From assembly GCF_014193675.1 (NCBI RefSeq), contig NZ_BLXZ01000004.1, positions 434,001 to 498,000 of the forward strand: a DNA stretch of 64,000 bases. Reading direction: 5' to 3'. Source of the stretch: Geomonas limicola (GTDB lineage Bacteria; Desulfobacterota; Desulfuromonadia; Geobacterales; Geobacteraceae). Below the pieces are notes generated by a model that saw only the letters and a list, made by a program, of their open reading frames with translations, was not told the origin of the DNA and made no database searches. The translations under genes and the position numbers were made by a program. Shown here piece after piece: positions 58,600 to 64,000 of this stretch (position 1 is its first letter; each line of letters begins with the position of its first letter).

Positions 58600-58725
58600 G
58601 GGAATAATCATCCGCCCAGCGCGCCGTTAGGCGCGTAAAAACAGGCGCTCGGCATCTGCCTGGGCTTCGTGTCGGTTCTCCCCTGCAGAAGAGCCGGGGC
58701 GAATGATTATTCGCCCCAACGGGAT
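58600..58725. repeat. REP-like palindromic element
   Basis: GGGGCGAATGATTATTCGCC (from 58703) is nearly self-complementary, and its inverse GGAATAATCATCCGCCC lies at 58601-58618. A hairpin with GGCGCG sits between. The element is intergenic and has no coding potential. Confidence 0.5.
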
Positions 58726-58756
58726 CACCGAAGTCGTACGTTTACCGGAAAAACAG

Positions 58757-58797
58757 AAGGCCCGGACGAGCTGAACGCTCGGAACCGGGCCTTTTGT
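58757..58797. terminator. Bidirectional terminator between radical SAM and beta-barrel genes
   Basis: AAGGCCCGG (58757-58765) pairs with CCGGGCCTT (58785-58793). An inner GAGC/GCTC stem and a T-run follow on the plus strand. Confidence 0.8.
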
Positions 58798-58846
58798 TGT
58801 GGTCTACGTGCTGAAACTGCAGACGCAGCATGCTGCGCCTTTTGTC

Positions 58847-59440
58847 TTAGTTGAAGAAGAACCTCGCGCCTACGGTGAAGGAGAGGTTGGACGGGTCGAA
58901 GCTGCCGACCTTGGCGCCGTTGTAGTTCTTCACGTCGGCCGAGAAGGCCTCGACACCGTTGAGCTCTGCGGTCAGAGCGACCTGGCGCTGCAGGAAGTAA
59001 TCGACACCGGCGGAGATGTGCAGGCCAAGGACGGTCTCGGAGGTGTTGTGCGGCAGGTCGTTGATCAGTACGTTCAGGCCGCCGCCGAAGTAGGGGACCA
59101 GGCGCTGCCGCTCCGGCAGACGGTACTGCGCGCCGATGGAGAGGTTGGTGACCTCGGCGTCGCCGTAGGTGCCGGCGTGAAACGAAGAACGGGTGATATC
59201 GAGTTCGGCGGCGATGTTGTCGTCGACACCGAAAAGGATCCCGCCACCGCCGATAAAGCCGGCATCGGTTTTTACCACCAGGGTTCCGACACCCGGAACA
59301 TCGAGCTCGCTGTTCGCGGGATTGATGACGCCGACACGACCGGTCACGGCAACGCGACCACGCAGGTCACTGGCGTTCGCGGTACCAGCCACCAGGGTGG
59401 CCAGCAGGGCGCAGGCGGCAAGAGAAAACAGTTTACGCAT
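58847..59440 (-). CDS. Outer-membrane beta-barrel protein
   Basis: A 197-residue protein with a signal peptide (about 1-23, ending NASA/D). The mature part shows alternating hydrophobic strands such as AGFIGGGGILFGVD, AAELDITRSSFHAG, LVPYFGGGLNVLI and SAGVDYFLQRQVAL. It ends in FFFN, close to the terminal aromatic signature of outer-membrane barrels. This resembles small eight-stranded OmpW/OprF-like barrels. Function is unknown; a porin or structural role is likely. Transcribed alone from the minus strand. Confidence 0.8.
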   Translation of the reverse strand: MRKLFSLAACALLATLVAGTANASDLRGRVAVTGRVGVINPANSELDVPGVGTLVVKTDAGFIGGGGILFGVDDNIAAELDITRSSFHAGTYGDAEVTNLSIGAQYRLPERQRLVPYFGGGLNVLINDLPHNTSETVLGLHISAGVDYFLQRQVALTAELNGVEAFSADVKNYNGAKVGSFDPSNLSFTVGARFFFN

Positions 59441-59514
59441 CAGTATCCTCCATGTTTTTGTGTAATGAATAACAGCTTGCGCAGTCTAAGACAAAAGCGG
59501 CTCCCCATCAAGCG

Positions 59515-59550
59515 AAAAGCCTGTTCCCTCTAAGGAAACAGGCTTTTTTT
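59515..59550. terminator. Terminator downstream of elbB
   Basis: AAAAGCCTGTTCC (59515-59527) pairs with GGAAACAGGCTTTTTTT (59534-59550), with one bulge, and is flanked by A- and T-runs. On the minus strand it ends elbB. Confidence 0.8.
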
Positions 59551-59570
59551 GCCGCCAGGGCCGACGCGAA

Positions 59571-60227
59571 CTAACCGATAAGATTGATGGTTTCCTTGAC
59601 CGCCTTCTCGATGCCGACGGCGGCCTCCGCGATGCTTCCTGCCAGCATGTAGGCGGGAGTCGAAACGATCTTGTGCTCCCGGTCCACCACGAATTCGCTG
59701 ACGGGGCAAGGGACGTGCTTGCTGCCGGTGGCGTTGATGGCCTCCGCGGTTTCCTCGTCAGTTCCGATGGTAAGCTGGGGAGCCAGGTCCCTTCCCAAGG
59801 CGAGGGCGAGCACCGACGGGGCGATGCAGATGGCGCAGATCGGCTTCTTGGCCAGGGCCATCTCTTTCACCAGGCGGAGCACATCCGGTTGCACCGCGCC
59901 CTGCGGCCCGTCGAAGGCGAAGCTGCACAGGTTCTTGGCGGCGCCGAAGCCGCCGGGCAGGATCAACGCATCGAGTTCTGCCACCTTGGCGTCTTTAACG
60001 TCGGCGATCTCGCCACGTGCGATTCGGGCAGCCTCGATGAGCGCGTTGCGCTTCTCGCCGGTCTCCTGCATGGTCAGGTGATTTACTTCGTTGAGTTCCA
60101 TATCCGGAGCAAGGCAGACAGCCTTGGCACCGCTTCGGTCGATGGCGAGCAGGGTGAGCACCGCCTCGTGAATCTCACTACCATCGCGGACTCCGCAGCC
60201 CGAGAGTATCACGCCGATTCTTTTCAT
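59571..60227 (-). CDS. elbB: Isoprenoid biosynthesis glyoxalase ElbB-like protein
   Basis: A 218-residue protein from ATG 60227 with GGAGGGG upstream; the frame is open to 60305 but lacks a ribosome site there. ElbB features are GVILSGCGVRDGSEIHE near the start, ALILPGGFGAAKNLC and the nucleophile region ICAICIAP. The E. coli protein (217 residues) has weak glyoxalase activity and was first known as sigma cross-reacting protein 27A. It belongs to the DJ-1/PfpI superfamily. Confidence 0.9.
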   Translation of the reverse strand: MKRIGVILSGCGVRDGSEIHEAVLTLLAIDRSGAKAVCLAPDMELNEVNHLTMQETGEKRNALIEAARIARGEIADVKDAKVAELDALILPGGFGAAKNLCSFAFDGPQGAVQPDVLRLVKEMALAKKPICAICIAPSVLALALGRDLAPQLTIGTDEETAEAINATGSKHVPCPVSEFVVDREHKIVSTPAYMLAGSIAEAAVGIEKAVKETINLIG

Positions 60228-60484
60228 ATACGTCCCCTCCGGTCTCATAGATGTCCCGTCTACGGGATGTGGAGATATTCTATTCGGTATGCCGTTTACG
60301 TGCAAGGCCTTTGTAATGGAAATCTTCCAATGTTTGTCGCGCGTCGTGTTGGTGACTCAATTCCCAACCTGGAACTGAGAACCTAAAAGCGGAGAGTCAG
60401 TAGTCGATCCTTCTTGACTGAGTGTCGAAGATACCCTAGTCTGCAGCCGTCTCAGTGCTGCGACTCGCCATATCGGATACGACC

Positions 60485-60685
60485 ATGTCTCTTGCCTCAC
60501 AACCTTTCCCTGAAGTGAAGATCGAACGTTGCACCGGTTGCGGACGCTGCGTCGCCGCATGCCCGGAGCGCCTCTTTACCTTGGAAGTGACAGGCTACCG
60601 CAAACACGCGGCACTGCCCGCACCCGAACGCTGCACCCAGTGCGGCAAGTGCCTGGTGGAATGCCCCTTCAACGCCCTTTCCTGA
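60485..60685 (+). CDS. Small 2[4Fe-4S] ferredoxin
   Basis: A 66-residue protein from ATG 60485 (MSLASQPFPEV). Two clusters are predicted from CTGCGRCVAACPERLF and CTQCGKCLVECPFNALS. Unlike clostridial ferredoxins the two motifs are about 34 residues apart. Partner enzymes are unknown and it is not in an operon with an oxidoreductase, though the fused oxidoreductase lies 6 kb away. The ribosome site is weak; TTGACT and TAGTCT 17 bp apart near 60414 may be its promoter. Confidence 0.82.
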   Translation: MSLASQPFPEVKIERCTGCGRCVAACPERLFTLEVTGYRKHAALPAPERCTQCGKCLVECPFNALS

Positions 60686-60695
60686 GTCTCCCTCG

Positions 60696-61922
60696 CTAGC
60701 TCTTCTGCAGGCTGTCCACCTGTGCCAGCTTCGGGAAGAGCTTCATCCACAACAGCACCACCACGATGGTGCCGATCCCCCCGATGAGTACCGCCGGCAC
60801 CGTTCCGAAGAGTGCCGCGGTCGTCCCCGATTCGAATTCCCCCAACTGGTTCGAGGTGCCGATGAACATCGAGTTGACCGCGCTTACCCGGCCGCGCATC
60901 TCGTCGGGCGTCTCGATCTGTACCAGGGAGCTGCGGATAACCACGCTGATCACGTCGGATGCCCCGAGTACCACCAGGGTGGCGACCGAGAGGGCGAACG
61001 AGGTGGAAAGCGCGAAGACGATGGTGGCGACGCCGAAGATGAAGACGCTGATGAACATGGTGCGACCCACCCGGTGCCTTAGCGGCGTGCGGGCCAGGAA
61101 TACCGACATTCCCAAGGCCCCCAGAGCGGGTGCCGCACGTAAGAGCCCGAGCCCCTGTGGCCCGGTGTGCAGGATGTCGCGCGCGTAGACCGGCAGGAGC
61201 GCCGTGGCACCTCCTAAAAGCACCGCGAAGAGGTCCAGCGAGATGGCACCGAGGATCTCAGGGCGGCTGCGGATGAAGGCGATGCCGGCGAACAGGGAGG
61301 AGAGGCTCACCGGTTCGCGCTTTGACGCGGCGCGCTCGACGCGGATCAGCGAGACCATCACGCAGGCCGTCAGAAAGAGCAGGCTCGCCAGGGCGTACAC
61401 CGTGGTAGGTCCGAGTACGTAGAGGATGCCGCCCAATGCCGGGCCGACGATGCTGGCAGTCTGGTTCGCAGACGCGGACCAGGCGGCGGCCCGGGGAATC
61501 AGTTCCTGCGGTACCAGGGTCGGTACCAGCGCCTGCATGGTCGGGCTCTCGAAGGCGCGGGCAGCTCCTGTCACAAAGACGGTCACCAGGATCGCTTCCT
61601 TGGTGATCCACCCGCTGTAACTGCCGAGGGCAAGAAAGGCGAGGGCGGCTCCTTCGATGACCTGGCAGATGGCACAGATGCGGCGCCGGTCGTAGCGGTC
61701 GGCGACGTGCCCCACGGCGAGGGTGAGGAGCAGCATGGGGAGAAACTGGGCGAGGCCCACGAGCCCCAGGTACCAGGCGCTGCCGGTCAGGTGGTAGATC
61801 TGCCATCCGACGGCGACCCCCTGCATTTGGAACGAGATGGTGGAGCTTACCCTGGCCAGCCAGAAGAAGCGAAAGGCGGGGTGACCTAAAACGGATTGCT
61901 GCTGGTGTGGGTCGGCAGACAT
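60696..61922 (-). CDS. MFS exporter, EntS-like
   Basis: A 408-residue membrane protein from ATG 61922 (MSADPHQQQSVLGHPAF; GAGG upstream). About twelve helices are visible. Motif A is GHVADRYDRRRI. The start HPAFRFFWLARVSSTISFQMQG and the body resemble the MFS_3 group that includes EntS and multidrug or siderophore exporters. The substrate is unknown. It is divergent from a 56-residue CxxC protein across a spacer with a perfect palindrome. Confidence 0.85.
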   Translation of the reverse strand: MSADPHQQQSVLGHPAFRFFWLARVSSTISFQMQGVAVGWQIYHLTGSAWYLGLVGLAQFLPMLLLTLAVGHVADRYDRRRICAICQVIEGAALAFLALGSYSGWITKEAILVTVFVTGAARAFESPTMQALVPTLVPQELIPRAAAWSASANQTASIVGPALGGILYVLGPTTVYALASLLFLTACVMVSLIRVERAASKREPVSLSSLFAGIAFIRSRPEILGAISLDLFAVLLGGATALLPVYARDILHTGPQGLGLLRAAPALGALGMSVFLARTPLRHRVGRTMFISVFIFGVATIVFALSTSFALSVATLVVLGASDVISVVIRSSLVQIETPDEMRGRVSAVNSMFIGTSNQLGEFESGTTAALFGTVPAVLIGGIGTIVVVLLWMKLFPKLAQVDSLQKS

Positions 61923-61947
61923 GAAACCTCGATTCTTGCTGCAGCAA

Positions 61948-61976
61948 TTGACAAGAAAAAGCCGCTCTTTCATACT
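61948..61976 (+). promoter_or_regulatory. Promoter of the 56-residue CxxC protein
   Basis: TTGACA (61948-61953), a 17-bp spacer and CATACT (61971-61976), 4 of 6. It overlaps the next palindrome at its 3' end. Confidence 0.5.
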
Positions 61977-61989
61977 TTACAAGTAAAGT
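61974..61989. promoter_or_regulatory. Perfect palindrome ACTTTAC-AA-GTAAAGT
   Basis: A 16-bp perfect inverted repeat in the divergent spacer between the MFS exporter and the CxxC protein gene. It overlaps the plus-strand -10 region, the position of a repressor operator. Confidence 0.5.
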
Positions 61990-62053
61990 GTTGAGCTGAG
62001 AAGAAGCTGGGTTGGAGATTAACTCACAAAAAAGTGCAAGAAAGGAGGACGCT

Positions 62054-62224
62054 ATGCTCTTATTTGTCCAGCAGAACAAGGTCCATCACTATCCGGTGGA
62101 GAAAAACTGCAGTGCAGTGTATCAGAACGAGCAGTTGCGCGATACCGTTCCACACGATGCCAAGCCCTGTCCCTATTGCATGAACGTCTGGCCAGAGAGT
62201 AAGGACAAAAGGATTACTGCTTAA
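62054..62224 (+). CDS. 56-residue CxxC protein of unknown function
   Basis: This small protein starts at ATG 62054 behind AAAGGAGG, an ideal ribosome site; the frame is open to 62012 but with no signal there. It contains a lone Cys near residue 19 (EKNCSAVYQN) and a CPYC motif near the C-terminus (DAKPCPYCMNVWPESK). It is hydrophilic, with no membrane segment. I recognise no family; the CPYC motif is that of glutaredoxin-type redox sites, but the surrounding fold is far too short to be glutaredoxin. A zinc-binding or redox role is possible. The MFS exporter is divergent. Confidence 0.7.
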   Translation: MLLFVQQNKVHHYPVEKNCSAVYQNEQLRDTVPHDAKPCPYCMNVWPESKDKRITA

Positions 62225-62416
62225 GTTTGTGCGGGTCGTGTAGAGAGGACGCAACGCACCTTGGAGGCAGAGGCGACCTCCTCCTCACGTTTCCCCCTTT
62301 GCGGAGGGGGACAGGGGGGGCTTTGCTCTTGGTGGCTCCAGTACCCTCTTTTGAGGGTACAAGCTAAGAAACAAAAAGGCCGCCTTCCCAAACGGAAAAG
62401 GCGGCCTTTTTGTTGA
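62225..62416. repeat. Repeat-rich gap before the tRNA array
   Basis: It contains a C/G-rich inverted repeat (TTTCCCCCTTTGCGG with GGGGGACAGGGGGG, about 62290-62321), a perfect hairpin GTACCCTC-TTTT-GAGGGTAC (62341-62360) and the terminator at 62373-62411. No gene is visible. Confidence 0.6.
62373..62411. terminator. Bidirectional terminator at the end of the tRNA array
   Basis: AAAAAGGCCGCCTT and AAGGCGGCCTTTTT form a 14-bp stem, with A-run and T-run on the two sides. Confidence 0.9.
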
Positions 62417-62491
62417 TGGTGATCCCAAGGGGACTTGAACCCCTGTTACCGACGTGAAAGGCCGGTGTCCTAACCACTAGACGATGGGACC
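62417..62491 (-). tRNA. tRNA-Glu (anticodon UUC), CCA encoded
   Basis: A 75-nt cloverleaf on the minus strand. It starts GGTCCCATCGTCTAG, with anticodon loop CTTTCAC (UUC), T arm AGGGG-TTCAAGT-CCCCT and 3' end TGGGATCACCA. The acceptor pairs GGTCCCA with TGGGATC and carries discriminator A. It differs in many positions from the second tRNA-Glu at 62687-62764. Confidence 0.92.
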
Positions 62492-62541
62492 GAGAAGCAA
62501 AACAGGCTAAGGTGAAACCTTAACCTGTCTTAGTGAGGAGC

Positions 62542-62617
62542 TGGTGAGCCGCGTTGGGATCGAACCAACGACCACCTGATTAAAAGTCAGGTGCTCTACC
62601 GACTGAGCTAGCGGCTC
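62542..62617 (-). tRNA. tRNA-Lys (anticodon UUU), CCA encoded
   Basis: A 76-nt cloverleaf on the minus strand, GAGCCGCTAGCTCAGTCGG at the start, anticodon loop CTTTTAA (UUU), T arm GTTGG-TTCGATC-CCAAC. It is identical over its full length to the copy at 62770-62845. Confidence 0.95.
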
Positions 62618-62647
62618 CTATCTTCTCTTCCTACTGTGCAGCATCGC

Positions 62648-62674
62648 AAAAAAAGCCCCGAAGAAGCTCGGGGC
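62648..62674 (-). terminator. Terminator between the two Lys-Glu tRNA pairs
   Basis: On the minus strand GCCCCGA and TCGGGGC form a 7-bp stem followed by TTTTTTT. Confidence 0.8.
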
Positions 62675-62686
62675 GTTCTTTTCGAA

Positions 62687-62764
62687 TGGCGTCCCCAGCC
62701 GGATTTGAACCGGCGTCGCCGCCGTGAAAGGGCGGTGTCCTGGGCCGGGCTAGACGATGGGGAC
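62687..62764 (-). tRNA. tRNA-Glu (anticodon UUC), second type, CCA encoded
   Basis: A 78-nt cloverleaf on the minus strand: GTCCCCATCGTCTAG at the start, an enlarged D loop (CCCGGCCCAGG), anticodon loop CTTTCAC (UUC), T arm GCCGG-TTCAAAT-CCGGC and 3' end TGGGGACGCCA with discriminator G. This is closer to the E. coli tRNA-Glu type than the copy at 62417-62491. Confidence 0.92.
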
Positions 62765-62769
62765 GGAAC

Positions 62770-62845
62770 TGGTGAGCCGCGTTGGGATCGAACCAACGAC
62801 CACCTGATTAAAAGTCAGGTGCTCTACCGACTGAGCTAGCGGCTC
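62770..62845 (-). tRNA. tRNA-Lys (anticodon UUU), second copy, CCA encoded
   Basis: Same sequence as the copy at 62542-62617. It is the first gene of the array, directly behind the promoter at 62874-62902. Confidence 0.95.
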
Positions 62846-62873
62846 TAATGTTCCCTGCAGAAGCAAGAACAAC

Positions 62874-62902
62874 CTTATAGCAAATTAGATTCTGAGGGTC
62901 AA
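62874..62902 (-). promoter_or_regulatory. Sigma70-type promoter of the tRNA array
   Basis: On the minus strand TTGACC (62897-62902), a 17-bp spacer and TATAAG (62874-62879), 29 bp before the first tRNA-Lys. Confidence 0.75.
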
Positions 62903-62921
62903 TACCTTTTTTGCAGAAAAA

Positions 62922-64000
62922 TTACCCTGCGAACGGGTTGCGCAGGATGATGGTCTCGCTGCGCCGCGGCCCCACGGAAACGAGGACCACCGGTGCGCCG
63001 GAGAGCTCCTCGATGCGCTTGATGTAGCTCTGGGCGTTTTCCGGCAACTCGGCCAGCGACTTCGCGCCGGTGATGTCCTCAGTCCAGCCCGGGAACTCCT
63101 GGTAGATCGGGCGGCACTGTTCCATGATCTCGAGGCTCGCCGGGACTTCGTCGAGCACCTGGCCGTTGTGGGTGTACCCGGTGCAGACCTTAACGGTCTC
63201 GAGGCCGGACAGGACGTCCAGCTTGGTGATGGCGATGCCGGAGAGACCGTTGACGCGGACCGCGTAGCGTGCCACCAGGGCGTCGTACCAGCCGCAGCGG
63301 CGCGGGCGGCCGGTGGTGGAGCCGAACTCGCGGCCGGCCTGGCGCAGCGCCTCACCGGTCTCGTCTTCCAGTTCGGTCGGGAACGGGCCGCTCCCCACGC
63401 GGGTCGCGTAGGCCTTGGCGATGCCGATCACCTCGTGGATCTCGCGCGGGCTCACGCCGCTGCCGGTGCAGGCGCCGCCGGAGCAGGTCGAGGAGGAGGT
63501 CACGTACGGGTAGGTGCCGTGGTCGACGTCCAGCAGCGTCCCCTGGGCCCCTTCAAAGAGCAGGCTCTTGCCGGCCTGGATCTCCTTGTGCAGCAAGAGC
63601 GAGGTGTCGGCGGCGTACTTGCGCAGGGTCTCTGCGTACCCCATGTACTCCTCGTAGATCTCCTCGAAGGTGAAGGGCTTGTCGTTCAAGAGCTGGGTGA
63701 GGATCAGGTTCTTCTCGTCGAGGATCTCCTTCACCTTGCGGGAGAAGGCCTTCTCGTCCAGGAGGTCCATGAGCCTGATGCCGCGGCGGCCGATCTTGTC
63801 CTCGTAGGCGGGACCGATGCCGCGACCGGTGGTGCCGATCTTCTTGGCGCCGCTTTTCGCCTCGCGGGCGATGTCGATGCGCTTGTGGTACGGCATGATG
63901 ATGTGCAGTGACTCGGAAAGGCGCAGCATGCTGTCGTCTTTCAGGTAGCCGTTGGCTTTGAGCTTGGTGATCTCCATGATGAAGACTTCGGGATCGAGCA
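62922..64000 (-). CDS. purA: Adenylosuccinate synthetase (5' end cut by the window)
   Basis: The visible 359 residues are the C-terminal five-sixths of a family of about 430 residues; the frame remains open to the right edge (LDPEVFIMEI...). Signatures present are GTTGRGIGPAYEDK, the Asp/Lys-rich region of PurA, TYPYVTSSSTCSGGACTGSG, VGSGPFPTE and GRPRRCGWYD. It joins IMP and aspartate with GTP to form adenylosuccinate in purine synthesis. It lies on the minus strand upstream of the tRNA array, 76 bp away, and no terminator is visible between them, so read-through into the tRNAs is possible. Confidence 0.96.
   Translation of the reverse strand, partial: LDPEVFIMEITKLKANGYLKDDSMLRLSESLHIIMPYHKRIDIAREAKSGAKKIGTTGRGIGPAYEDKIGRRGIRLMDLLDEKAFSRKVKEILDEKNLILTQLLNDKPFTFEEIYEEYMGYAETLRKYAADTSLLLHKEIQAGKSLLFEGAQGTLLDVDHGTYPYVTSSSTCSGGACTGSGVSPREIHEVIGIAKAYATRVGSGPFPTELEDETGEALRQAGREFGSTTGRPRRCGWYDALVARYAVRVNGLSGIAITKLDVLSGLETVKVCTGYTHNGQVLDEVPASLEIMEQCRPIYQEFPGWTEDITGAKSLAELPENAQSYIKRIEELSGAPVVLVSVGPRRSETIILRNPFAG

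Noticed and set aside
62417..62845. Genomic-island insertion at the tRNA array
   Set aside because: No integrase, direct repeat of a tRNA 3' end or change of gene style is visible on either side.

Overview
The window is high-GC bacterial chromosome. Gene content and protein style suggest a member of the Geobacter / Geomonas / Citrifermentans group (Desulfuromonadia). The signs are many PAS/REC hybrid histidine kinases, a multi-subunit 2-oxoacid oxidoreductase, an ACT-domain sigma54-type activator, and repeat families in the intergenic spaces. This taxonomic call is inference from the sequence; no search was run. Nothing looks like a prophage, plasmid, IS element or CRISPR array.

Layout: 1-9.3 kb holds a truncated signalling protein, xerC, a DUF362/ferredoxin protein, a short independent transcription unit carrying a 20-codon ORF, an MltD-type lytic transglycosylase, a TPR membrane protein, typA, a BamD-like lipoprotein and a DUF4337-type protein. 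9.4-16.7 kb holds sucCD (minus strand), an RlmL-like methyltransferase, tRNA-Met, a Nif3 protein, a zinc-ribbon coiled-coil protein, the RNase P RNA gene rnpB, a CxxxCC-type metal-chelating protein and a small hypothetical. 16.8-35.2 kb is a complete, co-directional division and cell wall (dcw) cluster: mraZ-rsmH-ftsL-ftsI-murE-murF-mraY-murD-ftsW-murG-murC-murB-ddl-ftsQ-ftsA-ftsZ. It is led by a near-consensus sigma70 promoter and four 10-bp-spaced MraZ repeats, and ends in a terminator after ftsZ.

35.3-43.1 kb holds a marR-MFS pair, a Sel1-repeat protein with a cysteine-rich N-terminus, and a mutagenesis module of dnaE2 plus an ImuB-like Y-family polymerase lacking the catalytic acidic residues. 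That module has a LexA-like palindrome on its promoter and no imuA beside it. 43.3-51.4 kb holds tpx, a REC-PAS-kinase-REC protein, a glycerate kinase, a PAS-PAS-kinase-REC protein and an ACT-PAS-AAA-Fis activator. 51.7-56.8 kb is the most notable locus: a sigma54 promoter with an IHF-type site and a distal palindrome drives a three-gene 2-oxoacid oxidoreductase operon. Its first gene fuses the gamma subunit, a GltD-type NAD(P)H flavoprotein and a ferredoxin in one 760-residue chain, much like separate subunits of phenylglyoxylate:NAD+ oxidoreductase joined together. An XRE-cupin regulator follows.

56.9-64 kb holds a radical SAM protein, an outer-membrane beta-barrel protein, elbB, a small ferredoxin, an MFS exporter divergent from a 56-residue CxxC protein, a duplicated Lys-Glu tRNA array and the 3' part of purA. 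The most useful leads are the fused oxidoreductase and its promoter, the 20-codon transcription unit near 3.3 kb, the ImuB/DnaE2 module and the dispersed intergenic inverted repeats.
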